Below are positions 1-11,612 of a DNA stretch of 64,000 nt, piece by piece. The position numbers and the translations under genes were made by a program. Position 1 is the first letter of the stretch. The number at the start of each line of letters is the position of its first letter. The DNA comes from Streptomyces niveus. Its GTDB lineage: Bacteria; Actinomycetota; Actinomycetes; Streptomycetales; Streptomycetaceae. The stretch spans positions 6,262,001-6,326,000 of the forward strand of contig NZ_CP018047.1 of NCBI RefSeq assembly GCF_002009175.1, written 5' to 3'. The notes under the pieces are model-generated. The model was not told the origin of the DNA, ran no database searches, and saw only the letters and a list, made by a program, of their open reading frames with translations.

Positions 1-3301
<3,301 letters not shown>

Positions 3302-3331
3302 CGCCGGTCCGGTAGACAACTCCCGATGTGA

Positions 3332-3379
3332 ACGACAGGGCTCGTGCGGCGCGACGTGGCGCTGACCGGGCCCTGTCGT
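3332..3379 (+). terminator. Hairpin between gap and pgk
   Basis: ACGACAGGGC (3332-3341) is exactly complementary to GCCCTGTCGT (3370-3379). The 28-base loop is long, so this may be a partial terminator or attenuator that lowers readthrough from gap into pgk. Confidence 0.45.
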
Positions 3380-3459
3380 CCGTGTGCTGTGTGTGCTCGC
3401 TCTGCTGTGTGCTCGCTACGTCGCGGGACGTGGAGCCGCTCTCAAGGAGTCACTGATAC

Positions 3460-4671
3460 ATGAAGACGATCGACGAACTTCTCGACGAAGGGGTCGCCGG
3501 CAAGCGGGTCTTCGTCCGCGCCGACCTCAACGTGCCGCTCGACGGCACCACCATCACGGACGACGGCCGGATCCGCGCCGTGCTGCCGACCGTCGCCAAG
3601 CTCGCCGAGGCCGGCGCCCGGGTGATCGTGGCGTCCCACCTCGGCCGCCCGAAGGGCGCGCCCGACCCCGCCTTCTCGCTCGCCCCCGCCGCCGCTCGTC
3701 TGGGTGAACTCCTGGGCGCCGACGTCGCGTTCGCGACCGACACCGTGGGCGACTCGGCGAAGGCCGTCGTCGCCGCGCTCGGGGACGGACAGGTCGCCGT
3801 CATCGAGAACCTGCGCTTCAACGCCGGTGAGACGTCGAAGGACGACGCCGAGCGCGGCGCCTTCGCCGACCGGCTCGCCGAACTCGCCGACCTCTACGTC
3901 GGCGACGGCTTCGGCGCCGTGCACCGCAAGCACGCCTCGGTCTTCGACCTGCCGGCCCGGCTGCCGCACGCGGCGGGCGGTCTGATCGCCACCGAGGTCG
4001 GCGTCCTCAAGAAGCTCACCGAGGACGTGAAGCGGCCTTACGCGGTCGTCCTCGGCGGCGCCAAGGTCTCCGACAAGTTGGGGGTCATCGACCACCTCCT
4101 GGAGAAGGCCGACCGCATCCTGATCGGCGGCGGCATGGCGTACACCTTCCTCAAGGCCCAGGGCCACGAGGTCGGCGCCTCGCTGCTCCAGGAGGACCAG
4201 ATCCCGGCCGTCCAGGAGTATCTGAAGCGCGCCGACGAGCGGGGCGTGGAGTTCGTCCTGCCGGTCGACGTACTCGTCGCGCCGTCGTTCCCCGACCTCA
4301 AGGCGAAGGCGCCCACCAACCCGGCCACCGTCGCCGTCGACGCCATCCCGGCCGACTCGATGGGCCTGGACAACGGTCCACAGACCAACGAGCTGTACGC
4401 CTCGAAGCTCGCCGACGCGGCGACCGTCTTCTGGAACGGCCCCATGGGTGTCTTCGAGCACCCCGACTACGCCGAGGGCACCCGGGCCGTCGCCCAGGCC
4501 CTGATCGACTCCGACGCCTTCACGGTCGTCGGTGGTGGCGACTCCGCCGCCGCCGTCCGGATCCTCGGATTCGACGAAAACGCATTCGGCCACATTTCGA
4601 CCGGTGGCGGCGCGAGCCTCGAATACCTCGAAGGCAAGACGCTTCCCGGCCTCGCCGCACTGGAGGACTGA
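3460..4671 (+). CDS. pgk: Phosphoglycerate kinase
   Basis: Cytosolic glycolytic enzyme that moves a phosphate from 1,3-bisphosphoglycerate to ADP. The 403-residue length is normal. The N-domain motif [11 protein letters not shown], the middle [11 protein letters not shown] and the C-terminal nucleotide-site motif GGGDSAAAV are all present. The ATG at 3460 follows AAGGAG with good spacing. The tpiA start lies 7 bases after the stop, so the two genes are probably cotranscribed and translationally coupled. Confidence 0.98.
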   Translation: MKTIDELLDEGVAGKRVFVRADLNVPLDGTTITDDGRIRAVLPTVAKLAEAGARVIVASHLGRPKGAPDPAFSLAPAAARLGELLGADVAFATDTVGDSAKAVVAALGDGQVAVIENLRFNAGETSKDDAERGAFADRLAELADLYVGDGFGAVHRKHASVFDLPARLPHAAGGLIATEVGVLKKLTEDVKRPYAVVLGGAKVSDKLGVIDHLLEKADRILIGGGMAYTFLKAQGHEVGASLLQEDQIPAVQEYLKRADERGVEFVLPVDVLVAPSFPDLKAKAPTNPATVAVDAIPADSMGLDNGPQTNELYASKLADAATVFWNGPMGVFEHPDYAEGTRAVAQALIDSDAFTVVGGGDSAAAVRILGFDENAFGHISTGGGASLEYLEGKTLPGLAALED

Positions 4672-4678
4672 CCTACTG

Positions 4679-5479
4679 ATGGCAGCTGCAACCCCGACCG
4701 AGAAGAACGCCCGTACCCCGCTGATGGCGGGCAACTGGAAGATGAACCTCAACCACCTCGAGGCCATCGCGCACGTCCAGAAGCTCGCCTTCGCCCTGAG
4801 TGACAAGGACCACGACGCGGTCGAGACGGCCGTCCTGGTGCCGTTCACCGACCTGCGCTCCGTACAGACGCTGGTCGACGGCGACAAGCTCAAGATCAAG
4901 TACGGCGCCCAGGACATCTCCTCGCACGACTCCGGCGCGTACACCGGCGAGGTCTCCGGGCCGATGCTGGCCAAGCTGAAGTGCACGTACGTGGCCGTGG
5001 GCCACAGCGAGCGCCGTCAGTACCACGCCGAGACCGACGAGCAGTGCAACGAGAAGGTGCGGGCCGCGTACAAGCACGGCCTGACCCCGATCCTGTGCAT
5101 CGGCGAGGGTCTGGACGTCCGCAAGGCGGGCGAGCAGGTCCCGTACACGCTGGCGCAGCTCGACGGCGGCCTCAAGGACATCCCGGCCGACCAGGCCGAG
5201 TCCGTCGTGATCGCGTACGAGCCGGTGTGGGCCATCGGCACCGGCGAGGTCGCCACCCCCGAGGACGCGCAGGAGGTGTGCGGAGCGATCCGCGCCCGGC
5301 TCGCGGAGCTGTACTCCCAGGAACTGGCCGACCAGGTGCGTATTCAGTACGGCGGCTCGGTGAAGTCCGGGAATGTCGCCGCGATCATGGCGCAGCCGGA
5401 CGTGGACGGCGCCCTTGTCGGCGGTGCGGCGCTGGACGCCGAGGAGTTCGTCAAGATCGTCAGGTTCCGCGACCAGTAA
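4679..5479 (+). CDS. tpiA: Triosephosphate isomerase
   Basis: Cytosolic enzyme that interconverts dihydroxyacetone phosphate and glyceraldehyde 3-phosphate. The 266-residue product shows GNWKMN near the start (substrate lysine), VAVGHSERR with the catalytic histidine, and [10 protein letters not shown] with the catalytic glutamate; the phosphate-binding GGSVK is near the end. The ATG at 4679 lies 7 bases after pgk and gives an N-terminal lead ([13 protein letters not shown]) a little longer than E. coli TpiA. It is the last gene before a terminator. Confidence 0.98.
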   Translation: MAAATPTEKNARTPLMAGNWKMNLNHLEAIAHVQKLAFALSDKDHDAVETAVLVPFTDLRSVQTLVDGDKLKIKYGAQDISSHDSGAYTGEVSGPMLAKLKCTYVAVGHSERRQYHAETDEQCNEKVRAAYKHGLTPILCIGEGLDVRKAGEQVPYTLAQLDGGLKDIPADQAESVVIAYEPVWAIGTGEVATPEDAQEVCGAIRARLAELYSQELADQVRIQYGGSVKSGNVAAIMAQPDVDGALVGGAALDAEEFVKIVRFRDQ

Positions 5480-5510
5480 GTATGCGACGGCGCGGATCCG
5501 TCGTACCCTG

Positions 5511-5554
5511 ACGGGGGCCGAGTCGGCATCTCACACATGCCGCCCGGCCCCCGT
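5511..5554 (+). terminator. Terminator after tpiA
   Basis: ACGGGGGCCG (5511-5520) pairs exactly with CGGCCCCCGT (5545-5554). A second hairpin (GGCAT 5525-5529 with ATGCC 5537-5541) sits inside the loop. It closes the gap-pgk-tpiA unit before secG. Confidence 0.75.
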
Positions 5555-5635
5555 TGTCCATTGCGGTCCTGTTCAATTCGGTTCAATACCGAATCAAATT
5601 CATTTCGAGAGAATTCCGGAAAGTAGGGTCCAGCC

Positions 5636-5872
5636 GTGATTATGGGGTTCTCGATCGCCCTGATCGTCTTCAGCCTGCTGCTGATGCTGCTGGTGCTGAT
5701 GCACAAGGGGAAGGGCGGCGGTCTCTCCGACATGTTCGGTGGCGGTATGCAGTCGTCCGTCGGTGGTTCCTCGGTCGCCGAGCGCAACCTCGACCGCATC
5801 ACCATCGTGGTCGGTATGGGATGGTTCGCCTGCATTGTCGTGCTTGGTCTGCTGATGAAGCTGGACAACTGA
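5636..5872 (+). CDS. secG: Preprotein translocase subunit SecG
   Basis: Small membrane subunit of the SecYEG protein-export channel. The 78-residue product has two hydrophobic helices (about residues 4-22 and 56-74) joined by a glycine-rich loop (KGKGGGLSDMFGGGMQSSVGGSSVAERNL is split here by a short hydrophilic turn), which is the SecG pattern. The GTG at 5636 and the ATG at 5642 are both possible starts; neither has a strong ribosome site. Linkage of secG with tpiA is common in actinobacteria. Confidence 0.93.
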   Translation: MIMGFSIALIVFSLLLMLLVLMHKGKGGGLSDMFGGGMQSSVGGSSVAERNLDRITIVVGMGWFACIVVLGLLMKLDN

Positions 5873-5952
5873 CCAGTCGTACGGTACGGCGCCGGGGGCG
5901 CGGCCTATCATGAGGCCCTGCGTCCCGGCGGTGGGGGTGTAACTCCACTCAC

Positions 5953-5980
5953 TGGACGCGCGTTGGGCCATACGTAGACT
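5953..5980 (+). promoter_or_regulatory. Possible promoter of rbpA
   Basis: TGGACG (5953-5958), 16 bases, then TAGACT (5975-5980). The -10 is a good HrdB-type match; the -35 matches 4 of 6. RNA would start near 5987, leaving a 66-base leader. I looked for a SigR-type GGAAT/GTT pair, known for rbpA in S. coelicolor, and did not find a clear one. Confidence 0.4.
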
Positions 5981-6052
5981 GGGGCGCTCGACAGCGGAGC
6001 TGCCTCTCGACGCTTGATGCTTGCGGCACCATTCACGCAGGGAGTTACGACC

Positions 6053-6388
6053 GTGGCAAGTGGCAACGCGATCCGGGGAAGCCGGGTCGGAGCGGGGCCG
6101 ATGGGCGAGGCCGAGCGTGGCGAGTCCGCGCCACGCCTGCGCATCTCCTTCTGGTGCTCCAACGGGCACGAGACGGTGCCGAGCTTCGCCAGCGACGCGC
6201 AGGTTCCGGACACGTGGGACTGCCCACGGTGCGGATTCCCGGCCGGCCAGGACCGGGACAATCCGCCGGACCCACCGCGCACAGAGCCGTACAAGACCCA
6301 TCTCGCCTACGTACGGGAACGGCGCAGCGACGCGGACGGCGAGGCGATCCTCGCCGAAGCCCTCGCCAAACTGCGGGGCGAAATCTAG
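6053..6388 (+). CDS. rbpA: RNA polymerase-binding protein RbpA
   Basis: RbpA binds the principal sigma factor and RNA polymerase beta subunits in actinobacteria and stimulates transcription initiation. The 111-residue product has the N-terminal tail with the conserved NAIRGSRVG, a zinc-binding core (WCSNGH then CPRCG) and the C-terminal sigma-interaction region RERRSDADGEAILAEAL. The GTG at 6053 is preceded by GGGAG at 7-8 bases and starts the protein as in known RbpA; an upstream in-frame ATG at 6014 would add 13 unsupported residues. It stands alone between terminators. Confidence 0.95.
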   Translation: MASGNAIRGSRVGAGPMGEAERGESAPRLRISFWCSNGHETVPSFASDAQVPDTWDCPRCGFPAGQDRDNPPDPPRTEPYKTHLAYVRERRSDADGEAILAEALAKLRGEI

Positions 6389-6395
6389 ACATTGA

Positions 6396-6427
6396 TCCGG
6401 CCGGACACCCAAAGGTGTCCGGCCGGA
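6396..6427 (+). terminator. Terminator after rbpA
   Basis: A perfect 14-bp stem (6396-6409 with 6414-6427, arm TCCGGCCGGACACC) with a CAAA loop, 8 bases after the stop and followed by GCCGTTTT. This is the clearest intrinsic terminator in the window. Confidence 0.9.
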
Positions 6428-6499
6428 GCCGTTTTCGCGGACGGCCGATTGTCAGTGCCATCCCCTACGGTCCGAACAGGATGACCGAAAGGGAGAGTT

Positions 6500-7765
6500 G
6501 TGACGACGGACGAAGCGGCGGCGGTGAGCGGGCCGGCCACCGCAGATGAGGCGCCGGCGGAAGAGACCGCGGCGCGGGCACGGGTGCCCGCGTGGCGCGG
6601 GGGATTCGGACGGCTGTGGAGCGCGGCCGTCATCTCCCGGTTCGGGGACTCGCTGCGGACCGCCGCACTGCCGCTGCTCGCGGCCTCGCTGACCGACGAC
6701 CCCCTGCTGATCGCCTCGGTGACCGCCTGCGGCTATGTGCCGTGGCTGCTGTTCGGACTGCTCGGCGGCGCCGTCGCCGACCGGGTGGACCAGCGGCGCG
6801 CGATGTGGGCCGTCGACCTGGTGCGCGGCGTGCTGATGGCGGGCTTCGCGCTCGCCGTCGCGCTGGACCACGGCACGATCGCGCTGCTGCTCGTGCTCGC
6901 CTTCCTGCTGACCACCTTCCAGACGCTCTTCGACAACGCGGCCACGGCCCTGCTTCCCGCCGTCGTTCCCCGTGAGACGCTGGCCGGCGCCAACGCCCGC
7001 CTCATGACCGGACAGCAGGTCGCCGGCGGCTTCCTGGCGGCGCCGCTGGTGCCCGCACTCCTGATCCTCGGCGCCTCCGCACCGTTCGCGGTCAACGCGG
7101 CCACCTATGTCGTCGGCGCGCTGCTCATCGCCTCCCTGCGGACCGACTCACCGGACAGGGCCCCGAAGACGGCCGGCGGCACCCTGCGCGCGGAGATGGC
7201 GGAAGGCATGCGCGCCCTGTGGCGGGACAGCGCGCTGCGCGGCCTGTCCGTGGCGACCGCTCTGACGAACATCGGTATGGGCGCCCTGATCGCGACCCTG
7301 GTCCTGCACATCACCGGCTGGCTGGACGCGGGCAACAGCGGCTTCGCGGCGGCCATCACCGCGTTCAGCATCGCCGCTGTCGCCGGCGGGCTGGTCGCAC
7401 CGCGGCTCGCGGTCCGGATCGGGCGGATACGGAGCATCCTTGTCGCCGGGATCGTCCAGACCTGCGCACTGGTCGCGCTCGGGACCGTCCGCGAACTGTG
7501 GGCGGCCGTCGCCGCCATGGCGGTCTTCGGGGCCATGAGCATGGTCTGGAACGTGAACCAGGCGACGCTGGTCCAGGAGCGCAGCCCCGCCGAGATGCTG
7601 GGCCGGATCAGCTCCGCCTTCCGTACGCTCGCCATCGCCGGGGCACCGTTCGGCGCGCTGCTCGGCGGGCTGGTCGCGGGGACCTGGGGACTCAATACGC
7701 CCGCGCTGCTCGCGGCCGGTACGTTCACGCTCGCCGTCGCGTCGCTCGGCGCCCTGATCAATTAG
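6500..7765 (+). CDS. MFS transporter, drug-efflux type
   Basis: A 421-residue integral membrane protein with about 12 hydrophobic segments. The first loop carries GGAVADRVDQRRAM, matching the MFS signature between helices 2 and 3 (GxxxDRxxRR), and the layout resembles the enterobactin-exporter/macrolide-efflux branch (MFS_3). About 30 acidic, alanine-rich cytoplasmic residues precede the first helix. The GTG at 6500 follows GGGAGAG. The substrate cannot be read from the sequence. It stands alone, 69 bases before pgi. Confidence 0.9.
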   Translation: MTTDEAAAVSGPATADEAPAEETAARARVPAWRGGFGRLWSAAVISRFGDSLRTAALPLLAASLTDDPLLIASVTACGYVPWLLFGLLGGAVADRVDQRRAMWAVDLVRGVLMAGFALAVALDHGTIALLLVLAFLLTTFQTLFDNAATALLPAVVPRETLAGANARLMTGQQVAGGFLAAPLVPALLILGASAPFAVNAATYVVGALLIASLRTDSPDRAPKTAGGTLRAEMAEGMRALWRDSALRGLSVATALTNIGMGALIATLVLHITGWLDAGNSGFAAAITAFSIAAVAGGLVAPRLAVRIGRIRSILVAGIVQTCALVALGTVRELWAAVAAMAVFGAMSMVWNVNQATLVQERSPAEMLGRISSAFRTLAIAGAPFGALLGGLVAGTWGLNTPALLAAGTFTLAVASLGALIN

Positions 7766-7834
7766 GTTGGGAGGGCAGCTGGGCACCGCACTCACGCAGG
7801 CAGTCACGTACGAGAAGAAGTGGGCTGAAGCAAG

Positions 7835-9514
7835 ATGTCCGAGAACAAGGCAGAAGGCCGCGCCAGGCTCAACCGGATGCCCCAGTGGAGCGCGCTGGGA
7901 AAGCATCGTGAGCAGCTGGGGGAGACGAGTCTGCGGGAGCTGTTCGCCGAGGACCCGGCGCGCGGCACCGGCTACACCCTCCAGGTCGGTGACCTCTACC
8001 TGGACTACTCCAAGCACCTGGTGACGGACGAGACGCTCACGCGCCTGCGCGAACTGGCGGCGGCCACCGGCGTCGCCGAGCTGCGGGACGCGATGTTCCG
8101 CGGCGAGAAGATCAACACCACCGAGGACCGGGCGGTGCTGCACACCGCGCTGCGCGCCCCGCGCGACGCGGTCGTCGAGGTCGACGGCGAGAACGTCGTG
8201 CCCGCCGTGCACGCCGTCCTCGACAAGATGACCGCCTTCGCCGAGAAGGTCAGGGCGGGCGAATGGCTCGGCCACACGGGCCGGCCCATCCGCAACGTCG
8301 TCAACATCGGGATCGGCGGCTCGGACCTCGGCCCCGCGATGGCCTACGAGGCGCTGAGGTCCTTCACCGACCGCGACCTGACGGTCCGTTTCGTGTCGAA
8401 CGTCGACGGCGCCGACCTGCACGAGGCCGTACGCGATCTGGACGCCGCCGAGACGCTGTTCGTCATCGCGTCCAAGACCTTCACCACCATCGAGACCATC
8501 ACCAACGCCACCTCGGCCCGCAACTGGCTGCTGACCGAGCTGAAGAGCGATCAGGACGCGGTGGCGAAACACTTCGTGGCGCTGTCCACGAACGCCGAGA
8601 AGGTCGCCGACTTCGGCATCGACACGGAGAACATGTTCGAGTTCTGGGACTGGGTCGGCGGCCGGTACTCGTTCGACTCCGCCATCGGGCTCTCCCTGAT
8701 GATCGCCGTCGGACCCGACCGCTTCCGCGAGATGCTCGACGGCTTCCACCTCATGGACGAACACTTCCGCACCGCGCCCCCCGAGTCCAACGCACCGCTG
8801 CTGCTCGGTCTGTTGGGGGTCTGGTACGGGGCGTTCTTCGACGCCCAGTCGCATGCCGTCCTGCCGTACAGCCACTACCTGTCCCGGTTCACCGCGTACC
8901 TTCAGCAGCTCGACATGGAGTCCAACGGCAAGTCCGTGGACCGTGACGGCGAGCCCGTGGAGTGGCAGACGGGACCGGTCGTCTGGGGCACCCCCGGCAC
9001 CAACGGCCAGCACGCGTACTACCAGTTGATCCACCAGGGCACGAAGGTCATCCCCGCCGACTTCATCGGCTTCGGCCGGCCCGTCGCCGACCTGCCGCAC
9101 CGGCTGATCGCCCAGCACGACCTGCTGATGGCCAACTTCTTCGCCCAGACCCAGGCGCTCGCCTTCGGCAAGACGCCCGAAGAGGTCCGGGCCGAGGGCG
9201 TCCCCGACGACCTCGTGCCGCACAAGACGTTCCGCGGCAACCACCCGACCACCACCATCCTCGCCGAATCGCTGACCCCCTCCGTACTCGGCCAGCTCAT
9301 CGCGCTCTACGAGCACAAGGTCTTCGTCCAGGGCGCGGTGTGGAACATCGACTCCTTCGACCAGTGGGGCGTGGAGCTGGGCAAGGTCCTCGCCAAGGAG
9401 ATCGAGCCGATCCTCACCCAGATCGACGGCGGACGGGAGAGCCCGGCCGACAAGCCCCTGGACGCGTCGACGGCGGAGCTGGTGGAGAAGTACCGGGCGC
9501 TGCGGGGGCGTTGA
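7835..9514 (+). CDS. pgi: Glucose-6-phosphate isomerase
   Basis: Cytosolic enzyme that interconverts glucose 6-phosphate and fructose 6-phosphate, joining glycolysis to the pentose-phosphate genes further along this window. The 559-residue product has the phosphosugar-binding motif [11 protein letters not shown], the SKTFTTIET serine-threonine cluster and the family signature [18 protein letters not shown] near residue 390. It is slightly longer than the 549-residue E. coli enzyme. The ATG at 7835 has only a weak AAG ribosome site. The next gene starts 4 bases after its stop, so a short operon with the two PH-domain genes is likely. Confidence 0.98.
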   Translation: MSENKAEGRARLNRMPQWSALGKHREQLGETSLRELFAEDPARGTGYTLQVGDLYLDYSKHLVTDETLTRLRELAAATGVAELRDAMFRGEKINTTEDRAVLHTALRAPRDAVVEVDGENVVPAVHAVLDKMTAFAEKVRAGEWLGHTGRPIRNVVNIGIGGSDLGPAMAYEALRSFTDRDLTVRFVSNVDGADLHEAVRDLDAAETLFVIASKTFTTIETITNATSARNWLLTELKSDQDAVAKHFVALSTNAEKVADFGIDTENMFEFWDWVGGRYSFDSAIGLSLMIAVGPDRFREMLDGFHLMDEHFRTAPPESNAPLLLGLLGVWYGAFFDAQSHAVLPYSHYLSRFTAYLQQLDMESNGKSVDRDGEPVEWQTGPVVWGTPGTNGQHAYYQLIHQGTKVIPADFIGFGRPVADLPHRLIAQHDLLMANFFAQTQALAFGKTPEEVRAEGVPDDLVPHKTFRGNHPTTTILAESLTPSVLGQLIALYEHKVFVQGAVWNIDSFDQWGVELGKVLAKEIEPILTQIDGGRESPADKPLDASTAELVEKYRALRGR

Positions 9515-9518
9515 GCCG

Positions 9519-10016
9519 ATGACGGAGGGGGAGCGGCGGCTCAGGCCGCCCAACAACACGCTGAACGAGAGGGCGGTCGCCTGGTGGCGGGCGCAGTGGC
9601 TGCTGCTCACCCTGGCACCGGTGGCCGTCCTCGCGGTGCTGGGCGCGCTCATAGCCCCGGCCCGCGTCTGGCTGCTGGTGCCCGCCGCCGCCCTGGCAGT
9701 GCTCGGCCTGGCCTGCGCGGTGGTCATGCCGCTCTGGTGGTTCCGGGTGCACCGCTGGGAGGTGACGGACGAAGCGGTCTACGTCCGCACCGGCTACTTC
9801 TGGCAGGAGTGGCGCATCGCGCCGATGTCCCGGATCCAGACCGTCGACACCGTACGGGGGCCGCTGGAGCAGCTGTTCAAGCTCTCCACCGTCATCGTCA
9901 CCACCGCCTCCTCCAAAGGAGCCGTACGGATAGAGGGGCTCGGCCATGAGCTGGCCGCCGAGCTGGCCGAGCGGCTGACGCACATCACGCAGGCGACGCC
10001 AGGGGACGCGACGTGA
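9519..10016 (+). CDS. PH-domain membrane protein, YdbS-like
   Basis: A 165-residue protein with two N-terminal hydrophobic helices (about residues 27-45 and 49-70) followed by a bacterial PH domain of the bPH2/DUF304 type (RWEVTDEAVYVRTGYFWQEWRIAPMSRIQTVDTVRGPLE is the diagnostic region, here residues about 78-117). Such proteins occur in pairs with a larger multi-copy PH protein and are linked in Bacillus (YdbS/YdbT) to protection of the envelope; the exact role is not known. The stop overlaps the start of the next gene by 4 bases. Confidence 0.85.
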   Translation: MTEGERRLRPPNNTLNERAVAWWRAQWLLLTLAPVAVLAVLGALIAPARVWLLVPAAALAVLGLACAVVMPLWWFRVHRWEVTDEAVYVRTGYFWQEWRIAPMSRIQTVDTVRGPLEQLFKLSTVIVTTASSKGAVRIEGLGHELAAELAERLTHITQATPGDAT

Positions 10017-11527
10017 GCACGGCCGCCGTCCCCGCTCCCGGGGAGGAGTGGCGCAAGCTCGACCGGCGCACCCTGCTGGTCACCGCTGTCGTCATGACCG
10101 GCGTCGCCACGGGCGCGGGAGTGCCCACCGCCGTCGCCCTGTCCGGTGGTATCGGAGTGGGACGCGCGCTCGCCTGGGTGCTGCCGGCAGCCCTGCTGCT
10201 GATCGCCTGCGGCATCGGCGGCGACTACGTCCGCCGGCGCCGCACCCGCTACCGCATCGGCCCCGACCGGGCCGAACTCCACACCGGCCTCCTCCTGGTC
10301 AAACGCCGCTCACTGGGCCGCGAACGGATCAGGAGCGTCGACCTGACGGCCAATATCCTGCTGCGGATCCTCGGCCTGGTGAAGGTCCGGATCGGTACGG
10401 GCGAGCACACCGGCGGCGAATCCACCCTGGAACTCGACCCGGTCACCCGCGCGGAGGGCGAGCGCCTCCGTACGGAGTTGCTGGGCCGCACCCCCTCCGA
10501 CACCGCCGGAGCGCACCGGGACGGCATGCTGGCCGTCCTCGACCCCCGCTGGATCCGGTACGCGCCCGTCTCCTTCGTCGCGCCCCTGCTGGGAGGAGCG
10601 GCGGCGGGCGGTGTGATGCAGGTCAGCGAGTGGTTCGGGGTCCAGCACGAGGTGATCGGCTGGATCGGCGACCGGTTCCGCGACACCTCGATCCTCACGA
10701 TGGTCGTGGTGCTCGTGGTCGCGGCGCTCCTCGCGGGCATAGTCGGCTCGCTCGGCCTCTGGGTCGAGATGTGGTGGAACTACCGGCTGGAGCGCGAGCC
10801 CGGCGGCACTCTGCGCGTCAGACGCGGTCTGTTCACCTCACGGTCCGTCTCCATAGAGGAGCGCAGGCTGCGGGGAGTGGAGCTGGTCGAGCCGCTGGGC
10901 GTGCGGCTGGTCGGCGCCGCACGGGTCGACGCTGTCGCCACAGGGCTCGCCCAGGACGACGAAGACAAGCACACCGACCTCAAGACACTCCTGCCGGCCG
11001 CGCCGAGGGCCGCCGCGGACGAGGTGGCCGCGCAGGTCCTGCGCGAGACGTCGTCCCCGACCGGCACGGCCGCACTGACCGCGCACCCGCTCGCGGCGCG
11101 CGGCAGACGGCTGCGCTGGGCCGTCGGCTCCGCACTGGTGCCGGTGCTGATCCTGCTGATTCTCGGGCTGCTCGTCAGCGACGTGCTGCTCTCCGTCGCC
11201 GCCGTCTGCGCGGCGGTGCTGCTGCCCGTCGCGGTGCTGCTGGCGCTCGACGCGTACCGCAACCTCGGTCACGGCCTCAGCGGCGGCTATCTGGTGGTTC
11301 GTTCGGGCACCCTCCGCCGCTCCACCGTCGCGCTCCAGCGGGGCGGTGTCATCGGCTGGACGGTCAGGCAGTCGTATTTCCAGCGCCGGGCCGGGCTGTT
11401 GACGCTCACGGCGACGACGGCGGCGGGGGACGGGGCGTACGACGTGTACGACACGGCGGAGGGCGAGGGGCTGGCGTTCGCCGCGCGGGCCGTGCCGGGG
11501 CTGCTGGAGCCGTTCCTGGAGAAGTAG
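10013..11527 (+). CDS. PH-domain membrane protein with repeated domains, YdbT-like
   Basis: A 504-residue partner of the preceding gene, starting at a GTG that overlaps its stop (GTGA). It has repeated units made of paired hydrophobic helices followed by PH-like domains: RYRIGPDRAELHTGLLLVKRR near residue 80, a central unit after residue 230 with RVRRGLFTSRSVSIEERRLRG, and a C-terminal unit with YLVVRSGTLRRSTVALQRGG. The pair probably forms a membrane complex. No catalytic motif is visible. A double terminator follows. Confidence 0.82.
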   Translation: MSTAAVPAPGEEWRKLDRRTLLVTAVVMTGVATGAGVPTAVALSGGIGVGRALAWVLPAALLLIACGIGGDYVRRRRTRYRIGPDRAELHTGLLLVKRRSLGRERIRSVDLTANILLRILGLVKVRIGTGEHTGGESTLELDPVTRAEGERLRTELLGRTPSDTAGAHRDGMLAVLDPRWIRYAPVSFVAPLLGGAAAGGVMQVSEWFGVQHEVIGWIGDRFRDTSILTMVVVLVVAALLAGIVGSLGLWVEMWWNYRLEREPGGTLRVRRGLFTSRSVSIEERRLRGVELVEPLGVRLVGAARVDAVATGLAQDDEDKHTDLKTLLPAAPRAAADEVAAQVLRETSSPTGTAALTAHPLAARGRRLRWAVGSALVPVLILLILGLLVSDVLLSVAAVCAAVLLPVAVLLALDAYRNLGHGLSGGYLVVRSGTLRRSTVALQRGGVIGWTVRQSYFQRRAGLLTLTATTAAGDGAYDVYDTAEGEGLAFAARAVPGLLEPFLEK

Positions 11528-11606
11528 CGGGGGCGCCACGCGGGACCCCAAGGGGTGTGCCCCCGATCGCCGGGCGGGCCGCGGGGCAACCCGCCCGGCC
11601 CGCCCG
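11528..11606. terminator. Double terminator between converging genes
   Basis: Two stem-loops stand in tandem. First: CGGGGGC (11528-11534) with GCCCCCG (11559-11565), with ACCCC/GGGGT nested inside (11545-11549 with 11552-11556). Second: CGGGCGGGCC (11571-11580) with GGCCCGCCCG (11597-11606), with GCGGG/CCCGC nested. Together they can stop transcription from both sides and separate the pgi unit from the leftward 13-kb block. Confidence 0.8.
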
Positions 11607-11612
11607 GTGGTA

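Noticed and set aside
5873..6052. A SigR promoter for rbpA
   Set aside because: No clear GGAAT with a properly spaced GTT was found, although such a promoter is known for rbpA in S. coelicolor.
7148..9727. An 859-residue minus-strand reading frame over pgi
   Set aside because: It is antisense to pgi and the MFS gene, both certain, and has shadow-like composition.
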